A stretch of DNA of 64,000 bases from Saprospiraceae bacterium. Its GTDB lineage: Bacteria; Bacteroidota; Bacteroidia; Chitinophagales; Saprospiraceae. A program made the position numbers and the translations under genes. The notes beneath the pieces are model-generated. The model had not been told where the DNA came from, made no database searches, and saw only the letters and a program-made list of their open reading frames with translations. This document shows, piece by piece, positions 52,698 through 61,711 of the stretch. How positions within the stretch are numbered: position 1 is the stretch's first letter; the number at the start of each line of letters is the position of its first letter. The stretch lies in the NCBI GenBank assembly GCA_016715105.1, contig JADKBO010000002.1, forward strand, positions 372,001 through 436,000, written 5' to 3'.

Positions 52698-54002
52698 ATG
52701 ATTACACAGGCTAAATACAAAGTCAAAGACATCAATCTAGCAGATTGGGGAAGAAAGGAAATAGAATTGGCAGAAGCAGAAATGCCAGGTTTGATGGCAT
52801 TGAGAGCAGAATACGGCCAATCAAAACCATTGCAAGGTGCTAGAATTGCAGGATGTTTACACATGACCATCCAAACTGCAGTTCTCATAGAAACATTGGT
52901 AGAGCTTGGAGCAGATGTTACTTGGTCTTCTTGCAATATATTCTCAACTCAAGATCACGCTGCCGCAGCTATTGCCGCAGCAGGAATTCCTGTTTATGCT
53001 TGGAAAGGTATGAACGAAGAAGAATTTGATTGGTGTATTGAGCAAACCATCACAGCTTTTGAAAGCGGAGAGCCCCTCAATATGATCTTGGATGATGGGG
53101 GAGACCTTACCAATATGGTTTTTGATAGATTTCCAGAATTGATTCCAAACATCAAAGGTTTGTCTGAGGAAACTACAACCGGAGTACACAGATTGTACGA
53201 AAGAATGAAAGCAGGAACATTACCAATGCCAGCAATCAATGTCAATGACTCAGTAACAAAGTCAAAGTTTGACAACAAATATGGCTGTAAAGAATCTTGC
53301 GTTGATGCAATCAGAAGAGCTACTGACGTGATGATGGCTGGTAAAGTAGCTGTTGTTTGTGGTTATGGTGACGTAGGAAAGGGTAGTGCTGCTTCTTTGA
53401 AGGGTGCAGGATGTAGAGTGATTGTTACTGAAATCGATCCAATTTGTGCGCTACAAGCAGCAATGGACGGATTTGAAGTTAAAAAATTGATCAATGCAGT
53501 TGGTGAGGCCAACATCATCGTGACAGCTACAGGTAACAAGGACATTGTAAAACCAGATCACTTCAAAGGAATGAAGGACAAAGCCATTGTTTGTAACATT
53601 GGCCACTTTGACAATGAAATTGACATGGCTTGGTTGAATAAAAATTATGGTTCAACTAAAATAGAAATAAAGCCACAGGTTGATAAATATACCATTGACG
53701 GAAAAGACATCTTAGTGCTTGCAGAAGGTAGATTAGTAAACTTGGGTTGTGCAACAGGTCACCCATCATTTGTGATGTCAAATAGTTTTACCAATCAAGT
53801 ATTGGCTCAACTAGAATTGTGGATGAATGGTGATAAATACGAGAATCAGGTTTATACACTTCCTAAACACTTGGACGAAAAAGTTGCCCAGTTACACTTA
53901 GCTAAAATTGGCGTGGAGTTGGAAGAACTTTCTAAAGATCAAGCAGACTATATCGGAGTAGAAGTTGCTGGTCCATACAAGCCAGAATACTACAGATATT
54001 AA
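52698..54002 (+). CDS. ahcY: Adenosylhomocysteinase (S-adenosylhomocysteine hydrolase)
   Basis: The enzyme hydrolyses SAH to adenosine and homocysteine, closing the methyl cycle after SAM-dependent methylation. The 434 residues have the NAD-binding [17 protein letters not shown]-type strand ([12 protein letters not shown]), [18 protein letters not shown] and the conserved C-terminus YKPEYYRY. The frame is intact. It follows metF by 84 bp, with its own promoter box and a terminator after it. Confidence 0.97.
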   Translation: MITQAKYKVKDINLADWGRKEIELAEAEMPGLMALRAEYGQSKPLQGARIAGCLHMTIQTAVLIETLVELGADVTWSSCNIFSTQDHAAAAIAAAGIPVYAWKGMNEEEFDWCIEQTITAFESGEPLNMILDDGGDLTNMVFDRFPELIPNIKGLSEETTTGVHRLYERMKAGTLPMPAINVNDSVTKSKFDNKYGCKESCVDAIRRATDVMMAGKVAVVCGYGDVGKGSAASLKGAGCRVIVTEIDPICALQAAMDGFEVKKLINAVGEANIIVTATGNKDIVKPDHFKGMKDKAIVCNIGHFDNEIDMAWLNKNYGSTKIEIKPQVDKYTIDGKDILVLAEGRLVNLGCATGHPSFVMSNSFTNQVLAQLELWMNGDKYENQVYTLPKHLDEKVAQLHLAKIGVELEELSKDQADYIGVEVAGPYKPEYYRY

Positions 54003-54025
54003 TCAATAGATTTATAAAAGAGTTG

Positions 54026-54060
54026 AAAAAAGCCTTAGCAAGTAATTGTTGAGGCTTTTT
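54026..54060 (+). terminator. Intrinsic terminator after ahcY (usable both ways)
   Basis: The stem AAAAAAGCCTTAGCAA with TTGTTGAGGCTTTTT (wobbles in the middle) has a GTAA loop with T-runs on both flanks. It separates ahcY from the convergent mannanase gene. Confidence 0.85.
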
Positions 54061-54075
54061 CATTTTATGGAGTGA

Positions 54076-55203
54076 CTACATTTTTTTGAAATAAATTTGT
54101 TTCAGGTCTTTTTCAAAGAGGGTATAGTCGTCCTCATAAAACTTGATAAAATCAGGGACACTCACTTGGCCAGGGAAAGGAGCATAATAATGGGTTGCAC
54201 TCCTTTGATCATTGCGCCAGACCAGCACATAACACAAGTTTATCTTTTCTTTACGCAGGGTTTTGAGGAGTGTTTCTGTCCACCAAGTGGTGTTTGGTAT
54301 AGATTCAAGACCCGTTTCAGTAAATGCGGCTAATTTGTTGTGCTTCAATGCAAAATCAGACACGATTTTTAGTTTTGCGGCGGCCGTATCTACGGCATAT
54401 CGATTTCTACCCATGTCGCCATAATTATCCATACCGACCATATCAACCCATTCATCGCCAGGATATCTTTCTGCAAATTGATCCTCTGTAGAAAATTTGT
54501 TATCTGGAGAATAAGCATACAAAAGATGATGAATACCCATGGTGTCGCGGAGGTGAGAAACCGTAAAACGCCACAAGGCAATAAAATCATCTTTAGAAGT
54601 CTGGGGTTTTCCCCACCAAAACCAAGAACCGTCAAATTCATGAAAAGGCCTAAAAATCATTGGGATGAGTTTGCCATCGCTGCCCTTTACTGTTTGCAGC
54701 CAAAGACCAATGTCGGTCAAGATATTTTTATACGTTTCATGATGTGAGCCCCCAGGTATAATTTTATCAACAACGGTGATGGAATCACTGAACGTCCATT
54801 GATATCCACGGCCGCCCACAGGATTGTTGAAATGCCAGGCAATGGTAACAACTCCACCGCGATCATACGTAGCCCGAATATTCTCACGCAACTTTTCTTT
54901 GAATGCATCAATACTTCGTTGTGGTCGTCCACTAAATCCCGAGAAATCCACGCCAATAACTGCAGGATGACTGCCTACAACACTTTTCACATCTGATCGA
55001 TCTGAGTCCCCTGACCAACCATGACCGTATTCTGTTGCATGTTGGTGACCAAAAAGAATATGATTCTTAGAAATGGTTTGGAGGTTATGGAATAAAAATT
55101 TCGTTTCCATATTAGCTTGAGGATCGATTGTCAAGTTTTTGACAGAACCACAGGCGTAAAAAGCAAAAACAAAAACCAGAAAATAAAAGTGTTTTAACCC
55201 CAA
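54076..55203 (-). CDS. GH26 beta-mannanase-like lipoprotein
   Basis: It has 375 residues with a lipobox (FYACGS, Cys18). The GH26 catalytic residues are Glu189 in RPFHEFDGSWFWWG (acid/base, preceded by His188) and Glu296 in FTETG (nucleophile). HQHATEYGHGW near residue 54 is the family's N-terminal signature. It is expected to cleave beta-1,4-mannan or galactomannan at the cell surface. No SusCD pair is nearby, so it is a lone hydrolase. Related beta-1,3-xylanases share the fold, so substrate specificity is inference. Confidence 0.9.
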   Translation of the reverse strand: MGLKHFYFLVFVFAFYACGSVKNLTIDPQANMETKFLFHNLQTISKNHILFGHQHATEYGHGWSGDSDRSDVKSVVGSHPAVIGVDFSGFSGRPQRSIDAFKEKLRENIRATYDRGGVVTIAWHFNNPVGGRGYQWTFSDSITVVDKIIPGGSHHETYKNILTDIGLWLQTVKGSDGKLIPMIFRPFHEFDGSWFWWGKPQTSKDDFIALWRFTVSHLRDTMGIHHLLYAYSPDNKFSTEDQFAERYPGDEWVDMVGMDNYGDMGRNRYAVDTAAAKLKIVSDFALKHNKLAAFTETGLESIPNTTWWTETLLKTLRKEKINLCYVLVWRNDQRSATHYYAPFPGQVSVPDFIKFYEDDYTLFEKDLKQIYFKKM

Positions 55204-55309
55204 GATTGTTTGTTTTGAATATTCATAAACAAGATATTAAAAGGAATCTAATGAGGCTTCTTTTATGCAAAAAATATGAAATGAATGGGCATTCAAAAAA
55301 CAAATTACT

Positions 55310-57298
55310 TTATTTAACTAAGACAACATCGCCAGTTAAAGTCTGTGATGACCCATCTTTATAAGATAAAACCATTCTCCAAATATAACTTCCAGGGAGT
55401 GTTTCTCTGTCACTATTTTTTCCATTCCATCCTTTTGTTGGGTCATTGGTCGTTCCATTTTCAAGTATAAATATTTGATTACCCCAGCGGTCAAAAACCA
55501 GAAAAGAAAGGATATCAACAGGGTGTTTGGACGAAGGAAAAAAAACGTCATTTAGGCCATCACCATTTGGAGAAAAAATGTTGGGGATATGAATTTTATA
55601 GTTTTTGTTTACACGAATATTTATGGTGTCGAGAGATATACACCCAAACTGGTCAATGACAAGCAATGCATAAGAGGAATTTTCCAAAGGATCGATACTT
55701 AAGGAAGTACAAGTAAGGCATTCTTGAAAAGCCGTAGTATCAGGAAGTAAAAACCATTTAATTTTAGCAATGTCTCCAGTTGAAGCAATCTCAGGTATAA
55801 GATCGACTTTATCACCCAAATCAATTTGCAAGTCTTGTCCAAGGTTGACACCAATGTCTGCTTCAGTCACAAAAATAGAATCTCTGTAAGTTTCACAACC
55901 CGTTGAAACAGAGACAAAATATAGGCCCGACGAAAAAACTTCTAAGCTAGAATTTGTAGACCCATCATTCCATAGGTAAGTAACGGCATCGGAGACATAA
56001 GAATCTAAAAGTACAGACTTGCCCTTGCAAAAGAACTGTTGATTATTTTCTATATCAACATAAAGAGGAATAATTTTCAATATAGTAGGATCCATTATCT
56101 CACAGGTGCGGGAATCGTCAGAATGAACTATTGAGCCGGACCTATATGGTTGCTCAATGCCCTGCAATTCTGCCTGAAAATTATGGTTTCCAAGTGGAAG
56201 TTCACCCAAGGAAATCTTTACAACAATGCTGTCTCCGCCTAAAGGGATGGTAAGACCTGAGATGTTGAGTTGATTAGTACCAATAGAAGACCCAAGATCT
56301 CCACCAAAGGGGTTGTGAATTATTTCAAGAATGACTGATTGTGCAGGAAAAGTTTGTTTAAGTGTTACGTTTTCTTGGATTTTACCCGACATATTGCCCA
56401 AACGATAAGTGATTGTTGTTTCTGTACAAGGAAATGTTATGGAAGGAGCAATGCTTTGTTCGAAGGCAACGATATTGGGGCAAGAACAAACATCATCTAT
56501 ATGAATCGAAGGGGCAAAGTCCTCACCGATTCCATTTAAAGACTCAAATTTATAATACTTTGATGGAGTTGGAACGCCTATATCTGGAGATTGTGGAGCT
56601 CTACCTATTCCAAATAATTTTCCAAAGGCATCAAAAAATAATCCTGAAATAAAATCAATTTGCGACTGAACAGGATACAAATCATTAATCACCAACTGTT
56701 TCTCTAGATCAATGGTAACCAGTCTATTTGAATAATCATCAAAAGCGATAAGCTGGCCATTAATTGGATGACAAACAAGCGACTCTAAACCTAGGTATTG
56801 ACCAGATTTTGGAAATAATGTAATATTAGTAGCATTAAAACTGCTTGATTCTAAATCAATTTGAAGAAAAGAAATTGAGTCTGTTCGATTAGTAATCAGG
56901 CTATGTCCAACAGCATAAAAATATCTGCCATCAGGTGAAATGGCGGCTCCTGTATATTTAATTTGAAAGTTATCAAAAATCTCAGCAATAAATGCTTTGT
57001 TGCCCTGTGCATCCAAACGATAAAGTTTTTTAACTAGAGGACCTGCAGGGTTGAATTTGCTATTTTCTACAAAATAAATAAGATTATCTGTCGGGCGATA
57101 TGCGACAGCATTGGTCTTTTCAAAAGTTACTTGCTCATGTTTACAAATGATTGATTCTTTTTGTTCTGCATTAATTTGCAAAGAATAAAATGTATCTAAA
57201 CGGAAAGCAAAAGGTTGCCCTGTACATTCAAAAGAATTTTGGCAATTTGAATGAAGATAAAAACAAATTAAAAAGATACAAAATAGCGGTCTCTGCAT
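55310..57298 (-). CDS. Secreted protein with T9SS type B sorting domain
   Basis: It has 662 residues with a signal sequence. The C-terminal 90 residues are a gliding-motility-associated/type B domain: IHIPNIFSPNGDGLNDVFFPSSKH, FLVFDRWGNQIF, GWNGKNSDRETLPGSYIW. These domains route proteins through the T9SS, often to the SprF-type partner route. The N-terminal half has beta-propeller-like repeats (SPDGRYFYAVGHS, LIAFDDYSNRLVTIDL), then Ig-like and LYFVSVSTGC segments. Cell-surface location expected; role unknown. Confidence 0.9.
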   Translation of the reverse strand: MQRPLFCIFLICFYLHSNCQNSFECTGQPFAFRLDTFYSLQINAEQKESIICKHEQVTFEKTNAVAYRPTDNLIYFVENSKFNPAGPLVKKLYRLDAQGNKAFIAEIFDNFQIKYTGAAISPDGRYFYAVGHSLITNRTDSISFLQIDLESSSFNATNITLFPKSGQYLGLESLVCHPINGQLIAFDDYSNRLVTIDLEKQLVINDLYPVQSQIDFISGLFFDAFGKLFGIGRAPQSPDIGVPTPSKYYKFESLNGIGEDFAPSIHIDDVCSCPNIVAFEQSIAPSITFPCTETTITYRLGNMSGKIQENVTLKQTFPAQSVILEIIHNPFGGDLGSSIGTNQLNISGLTIPLGGDSIVVKISLGELPLGNHNFQAELQGIEQPYRSGSIVHSDDSRTCEIMDPTILKIIPLYVDIENNQQFFCKGKSVLLDSYVSDAVTYLWNDGSTNSSLEVFSSGLYFVSVSTGCETYRDSIFVTEADIGVNLGQDLQIDLGDKVDLIPEIASTGDIAKIKWFLLPDTTAFQECLTCTSLSIDPLENSSYALLVIDQFGCISLDTINIRVNKNYKIHIPNIFSPNGDGLNDVFFPSSKHPVDILSFLVFDRWGNQIFILENGTTNDPTKGWNGKNSDRETLPGSYIWRMVLSYKDGSSQTLTGDVVLVK

Positions 57299-57683
57299 GG
57301 CCTAGCGTATCGATTTGAATGAAAATCAGGAATGACAGATAAGTAAAGATAATGGTGGTGTTTCATCTTCTTTAAAAAACCAATTAAGATTTAGAAAATA
57401 AAACAAAAGGAACAATGAACACGATAAAATAAAGGTAATTAACGCTAATTAATTGAAACAAATCGAAAAGAATTATTCAACCGATAAATGAAGAATTGTA
57501 ACCAAAATATATAGGAAAAATCAAAATAAAACAGCAAAGAAATTCGGAATTGTTTCGGTTAAAATCAGGTCAATGATGCAAACCTACTGTTATCTGCACC
57601 AAGCCAAATAATTGAAAAATTTTTATACCGCAATCTATTCTTATCTTTGATCATTAAATTCATAAAAAATAGCCCAACAGTTA
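57299..57683. other. Intergenic region, hflX promoter only
   Basis: This 385-bp AT-rich divergent spacer has a TATCTTTG box (57642-57649, plus) 34 bp before the hflX start. On the minus strand TATCTTTA near 57347-57354 is a 7/8 match for the secreted-protein gene. I see no coding frame or repeat in it. Confidence 0.5.
57642..57649 (+). promoter_or_regulatory. -7 box (TATCTTTG) for hflX
   Basis: It matches TAnnTTTG, predicting an RNA start near 57656 and a leader of about 28 nt. Confidence 0.6.
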
Positions 57684-57884
57684 ATGGCAGAATGGAACAT
57701 CAGTAAAGAAAAGAGTAGCGGCATAGTTGCTGAACAAGAATATTGCATTTTAGTAGGTCTCGTTACCAAAGACCAAACACTAGAACAAGTAGAAGAATAC
57801 TTGGACGAATTGCAATTTTTGGCAATGACAGCAGGAGCCCTTACCAAAAAAGAGAGTGATCCAAAAGTTGCCCCACCCAGATAA
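57684..57884 (+). CDS. hflX: HflX N-terminal fragment (frameshifted gene)
   Basis: The N-terminal 56 residues are typical of HflX: AEQEYCILVGLVTKDQTLEQVEEYLDELQFLAMTAGA, the start of the HflX N-terminal domain. The frame then runs into KESDPKVAPPR and stops at 57884. The next conserved stretch, VIQKLPHPDKRTFVGKGKLEEI, is one frame over, so the shift lies at about 57838-57853 in ACCAAAAAAGAGAGTG, and one base too many is present. The two halves are one gene. Confidence 0.85.
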   Translation: MAEWNISKEKSSGIVAEQEYCILVGLVTKDQTLEQVEEYLDELQFLAMTAGALTKKESDPKVAPPR

Positions 57885-58896
57885 AAGGACATTTGTAGGA
57901 AAGGGAAAACTTGAAGAAATAAAAGAAATATTGGAGTTTTATGAAGACATCAATTTGGTCATTTTTGATGATGACCTCACGGGAAAACAAACCAATATTC
58001 TTGAGGAATATCTCAAAGTAAAGATTGTCGACAGGAGTTCTTTGATTTTGGACATATTTGCCAAAAGAGCCCAAACTTCCCAAGCCAAAACACAAGTAGA
58101 ACTCGCACAAATGCAATACCTTTTACCAAGATTGAGGGGATTGTGGACTCACTTGGAAAGACAGAAAGGGGGTATCGGTATGAGAGGTCCGGGAGAACAA
58201 GAAATAGAAACGGATAGAAGGATTGTCAGGGATAAGATTTCCATGCTCAAAGACAAACTGGAGAAAATTGACCTTCAGGCCCAAACACAACGCAAAACAA
58301 GAGGTGAAATGATCAGGGTTGCACTTGTTGGTTATACCAACGTGGGAAAATCTACGGTCATGAATTTATTGAGTAAATCCGATGTGTTTGCCGAAGATAA
58401 ATTGTTTGCAACACTGGATACAACCATCAGAAAAGTGGTTTTTGGTACCATGCCTTTTTTGCTGACTGATACAGTAGGCTTCATTAGAAAATTGCCACAT
58501 CACTTGGTTGAGAGTTTTAAATCTACGTTGGATGAAACGGTAGAAAGCGATATCCTGGTCCATGTTGTTGACATTTCACATCCCCAATATGAAGACCAGA
58601 TTCGGACAGTAAATGCAACACTCAAGGAATTGAACGTAGATCAGAAGCCAACACTGATGGTATTCAATAAAATTGATGCTTATCGGGAAAAATATTTTGA
58701 TGACTATCTGGATGCAGAAAACAAAAAGGAGATCATGGAAGAGCTTTCTGAAAAGTTGAAAAATACCTATGAACACGACAATGTGTTTATCTCAGCAACA
58801 CAGAAGGAAAATATAGATTATCTCAAAGATAAAATGGCAGAGTTAATCACCATTCAATATCAATTGAGGTATCCTTATAAAACAAAAACCTGGTAA
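57856..58896 (+). CDS. hflX: GTPase HflX, main part
   Basis: HflX is a ribosome-splitting GTPase. After the glycine-rich HPDKRTFVGKGKLEEI and the domain end GGIGMRGPGEQEIETDRR, the GTPase domain has G1 GYTNVGKST, G3 DTVGF, G4 NKID and G5 SATQKEN. Joined to 57684-57884 it gives about 404 residues, the usual size. If the shift is real, the downstream part might still start internally (ATG at 57856), but it would lack most of the N-terminal domain. The aminopeptidase gene follows 8 bp later. Confidence 0.9.
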   Translation: MIQKLPHPDKRTFVGKGKLEEIKEILEFYEDINLVIFDDDLTGKQTNILEEYLKVKIVDRSSLILDIFAKRAQTSQAKTQVELAQMQYLLPRLRGLWTHLERQKGGIGMRGPGEQEIETDRRIVRDKISMLKDKLEKIDLQAQTQRKTRGEMIRVALVGYTNVGKSTVMNLLSKSDVFAEDKLFATLDTTIRKVVFGTMPFLLTDTVGFIRKLPHHLVESFKSTLDETVESDILVHVVDISHPQYEDQIRTVNATLKELNVDQKPTLMVFNKIDAYREKYFDDYLDAENKKEIMEELSEKLKNTYEHDNVFISATQKENIDYLKDKMAELITIQYQLRYPYKTKTW

Positions 58897-58903
58897 TTTA
58901 TCC

Positions 58904-59404
58904 ATGAATATATTAAACCAATATGCCTGTCTATTGCTAGACTATTGCCTCGCTATTAAGAAAGGAGAAAAGTTGTATGTGGTAAGTACAACACTCGCCG
59001 AACCATTAGTGAGGGAGGTTTACAGAGAGGCAATCAAAAGAGGCGCTCATGTAGAGATCAGTATGACTCTAGCTGGCGCTAGCAAAATATTTTATGACCA
59101 TGCCAACGAGGATCAACTGCTCTATGTCAATCCAGTTTCTAAACTGATCTATGAAACATTTGATGCGTATTTGCACATCCGGGCTCCTTTTAATTTGAGG
59201 GAAGATCAGAATGTAGACAAAGAAAAACAACGTACCAAAGGGGAGGCAGGTCGAATCATCAACGATATTTATTCAAAAAGAACAGCGGACGGCTCTATGA
59301 GGCGGTGCCTATGTCAATATCCTACACAAGCTTCCGCACAAGAGGCAGGTATGAGCTTGGAAGAATATGAGGATTTCGTTTACACAGCGTGCAAATTGGG
59401 ATAA
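58904..59404 (+). CDS. M29 aminopeptidase, N-terminal part (in-frame stop)
   Basis: Residues 1-166 match the N-terminal domain of aminopeptidase T/AmpS-type (M29) enzymes: YACLLLDYCLAIKKGEKLYVVSTTLAEPLVREVYREAIKRGAHVEIS. It stops at TAA (59402-59404), and the same reading frame then continues with the catalytic domain. The local sequence TTG GGA TAA CCA would read TTG GAT AAA CCA if one G were removed and one A added, giving KLDKPDP, a natural family sequence. So two compensating indels explain the stop. Confidence 0.85.
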   Translation: MNILNQYACLLLDYCLAIKKGEKLYVVSTTLAEPLVREVYREAIKRGAHVEISMTLAGASKIFYDHANEDQLLYVNPVSKLIYETFDAYLHIRAPFNLREDQNVDKEKQRTKGEAGRIINDIYSKRTADGSMRRCLCQYPTQASAQEAGMSLEEYEDFVYTACKLG

Positions 59405-60013
59405 CCAGACCCCATTGAGGCGTGGAAATCACTGGGTCGCGACCAACAAAAAATTGTTGACCACCTCAACCAATCCAGTGAAGTAAGGTATGTAAACGAA
59501 AAAACGGACATTTCATTTAGCGTCAAAGATAGGGTGTGGATCAACAGTGATGGCAAAGCCAATATGCCTTCTGGAGAGGTCTTTACAGGACCAGTAGAAG
59601 AAACCGTCAATGGGACCATACATTTTGATTTTCCATCTATTTTCAGGGGACATGAAATCAAAGGCATTACCCTAGAAGTAAAAGATGGCGTTGTTATTAA
59701 ATGGAATGCGGAAGTAGGTGGCTCGTTGTTGGATGACATTTTCGCAACAGAGGGAGCTAATATGTTTGGAGAAGTCGCTATAGGCACCAATTACAACATT
59801 CAAAAAGCAACAAAAAACATTCTTTTTGACGAGAAGATAGGTGGTAGTGTGCACATGGCCATCGGGCAATCTTACATTCAAACGGGAGGAAAAAATAATT
59901 CTCAGATCCATTGGGACATGATTGCGAATATGAGGAATGGAGGAAAAATATTTACAGACGGAAAATTGATCTATGAAAACGGGCTTTTTTTAGGTGAATT
60001 ATCGATGGGCTAA
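59405..60013 (+). CDS. M29 aminopeptidase, catalytic part
   Basis: The open continuation begins right after the stop, PDPIEAWKSLGRDQQKIVDHL. The dinuclear metal ligands of the family are visible: Glu in NMPSGEVFTGPVE, Glu in NMFGEVAIGTN, His in GGSVHMAIGQSY (with the catalytic Tyr), and His and Asp in IHWDMI. With the first part it totals 369 codons, the usual length, so without the stop it would be a complete broad-specificity aminopeptidase. The first ATG-like start within is at about 59534, which would leave no N-terminal domain. Confidence 0.85.
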   Translation, partial: PDPIEAWKSLGRDQQKIVDHLNQSSEVRYVNEKTDISFSVKDRVWINSDGKANMPSGEVFTGPVEETVNGTIHFDFPSIFRGHEIKGITLEVKDGVVIKWNAEVGGSLLDDIFATEGANMFGEVAIGTNYNIQKATKNILFDEKIGGSVHMAIGQSYIQTGGKNNSQIHWDMIANMRNGGKIFTDGKLIYENGLFLGELSMG

Positions 60014-60038
60014 TTAGACAGTAGCGGATTTCAAAAAT

Positions 60039-60881
60039 TTAAAACTTTAAAAAGCGTGCAGTCCCAGTTTTAATTCCATCTTTTCCAATTCCTTGAATTA
60101 AATAGCTTCCTGCGCCAAAGTCGACAACTTCAATAGGATAATTGCCTATTGGTAAATCATGCAATTTTTTCACCAATTTGCCATGGATATCAAAAACAAG
60201 CAAGGATTCCAAATCTGAGTCTATCTGCACATTTATTCTATCTGAAGTGATGGAGGGAAACACCTCAAGTGGGTTGAAATTCATGTTTTTAATATCACTT
60301 GTCAGAGAAGGAATGATGAATTTGGTGGTATCTGCATTGTCACCAATGGATGCACCTTCGCCATCAGCTGTCACCCCGGCAAGATAAAAAGTAATATTAC
60401 CGAGATCCTTTTCGGGAGCTGTCCACACGGCCTTAAAAATTCCGGTAGAACTAGGAGCAGAATGTGTCAAGTATTCTCGACCAAGATCTTTTATTTTTCG
60501 CACCCGACTACCTAGCTGAGACCAAGCTCCGACGAAATTGTTTTCTTCATCTAAAGGGACTACTTGGAAACCAAAAGTTTTTGCCTTTGCAGTCACATCA
60601 GCAACCCTCACTTCAAAATTGTACGTTTGTCCAGGCAGATAATAATTTACTCTATTTCCTGCGCCATCACTAATCAACAGGTCAAAGATTGGAGTGTATG
60701 GTCCTCGTATGTGACAATTGAGACAAGTGGTTCCAGTCTCGCCAGGAGCATTGGAATTTCCCACATCACGACCTTCACGGTTGGAAAGCAGCATGAGCAA
60801 TCCAAAAGCTAGAAAAACAATAACGTAAGGTCTACAACGCTGATATTCTAAAGTCATGGTAATTGGATAGTCAAAACACAA
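60039..60881 (-). CDS. Secreted protein with CxxCH motif and T9SS type A-like C-terminus
   Basis: It has 280 residues with an N-terminal signal or anchor (about 17-33). Next comes GETGTTCLNCHIRG (Cys53-x2-Cys56-His57), a c-type heme motif that is also typical of the short segment before the Reeler-like domain in Bacteroidota proteins. A Reelin-like beta-sandwich follows (QTYNFEVRVADVTAKAKTFGFQVV, SSTGIFKAVWTAPEKDLGNITFYLAGVTADG). The end (LEVFPSITSDRINVQIDSD, FDIHGKLVKKL, GAGSYLIQGI) is a T9SS type A sorting domain. Heme binding is possible but a single CxxCH need not be one. It is 7 bp from the flavin reductase gene. Confidence 0.8.
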   Translation of the reverse strand: MCFDYPITMTLEYQRCRPYVIVFLAFGLLMLLSNREGRDVGNSNAPGETGTTCLNCHIRGPYTPIFDLLISDGAGNRVNYYLPGQTYNFEVRVADVTAKAKTFGFQVVPLDEENNFVGAWSQLGSRVRKIKDLGREYLTHSAPSSTGIFKAVWTAPEKDLGNITFYLAGVTADGEGASIGDNADTTKFIIPSLTSDIKNMNFNPLEVFPSITSDRINVQIDSDLESLLVFDIHGKLVKKLHDLPIGNYPIEVVDFGAGSYLIQGIGKDGIKTGTARFLKF

Positions 60882-60887
60882 AAAGGT

Positions 60888-61613
60888 TTAGCCATACAAT
60901 TCAAATAAAACTTGTGACTCCCTAAACCCCATTGTTTCAATCAAATTATTTCGTGCTTCATCGATCATTTTTGACCAGCCACACAAAAAGAAAACAACAG
61001 TACTATTCTCTGATGTGTAAGCCTTTTCATAAACTTGATGTACATATCCATGGTAAAATGCATCACTTGTTTCGCGGCTCAATACTACATCATAACGGAG
61101 AGTCAAAGGTTGTTCTTCAGAAATTTTTTGAAACTCTTCGAAATATAAAATATCCTCTTTTGTGCGGCATCCAAAAATCAAATGAAACCGATACGGAAGC
61201 CCATGCTCGTAAGCATGTTTAATCATGGAGCGAAAAGGTGCAACTCCTGTACCCGTACAAACTAAAACATAAAGGGGTTCTGTTTCCTGGGGCAAAACAA
61301 AACTTCCATCTGGACCTTTGAACTTAAGTATTGTGCCAACAAAAACTTCGGTAAAAAAATATCCAGAACCTTTGCCATCGTCCAATAAGACAATGCAAAG
61401 CTCAAACATATTATCTTCAGAAGGTGTGGAAGCAATGCTGTAACTGCGCCAGCGATCCAAGCGCTTATCACCTACAGGCAGGTCAAAAGTGACAAATTGA
61501 CCAGGTGTAAAAGTGAAGATTTCTTCAGATTCTACATGAAGGATGAAACGTTTTACAGTAGGGCTTTCATCAATGATTGTTATTACCTTGGCTTCAATCC
61601 AGTTTCTGGGCAT
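60888..61613 (-). CDS. Ferredoxin-NADP reductase-like flavin oxidoreductase
   Basis: It has 241 residues, an FNR-type module. The FAD-binding motif is RSYS (56-59), the nucleotide-binding motif GTGVAPF (121-127), then CGWSKMIDEARNNL and a C-terminus ending ELYG, the aromatic residue over the flavin being Tyr. No separate 2Fe-2S domain is present. Likely passes electrons between NAD(P)H and a ferredoxin or another protein; the partner is unknown. It is upstream of the CxxCH protein gene on the same strand, so a redox link is possible but speculative. Confidence 0.87.
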   Translation of the reverse strand: MPRNWIEAKVITIIDESPTVKRFILHVESEEIFTFTPGQFVTFDLPVGDKRLDRWRSYSIASTPSEDNMFELCIVLLDDGKGSGYFFTEVFVGTILKFKGPDGSFVLPQETEPLYVLVCTGTGVAPFRSMIKHAYEHGLPYRFHLIFGCRTKEDILYFEEFQKISEEQPLTLRYDVVLSRETSDAFYHGYVHQVYEKAYTSENSTVVFFLCGWSKMIDEARNNLIETMGFRESQVLFELYG

Positions 61614-61711
61614 TAGGAATTTATGTTAATTATCAATATCTTAGTACAAATAAACGGAAAACCCACCAAAGAAGTTTTAATGAAACACCAGTAAAGTAAA
61701 ATCAAATAATT

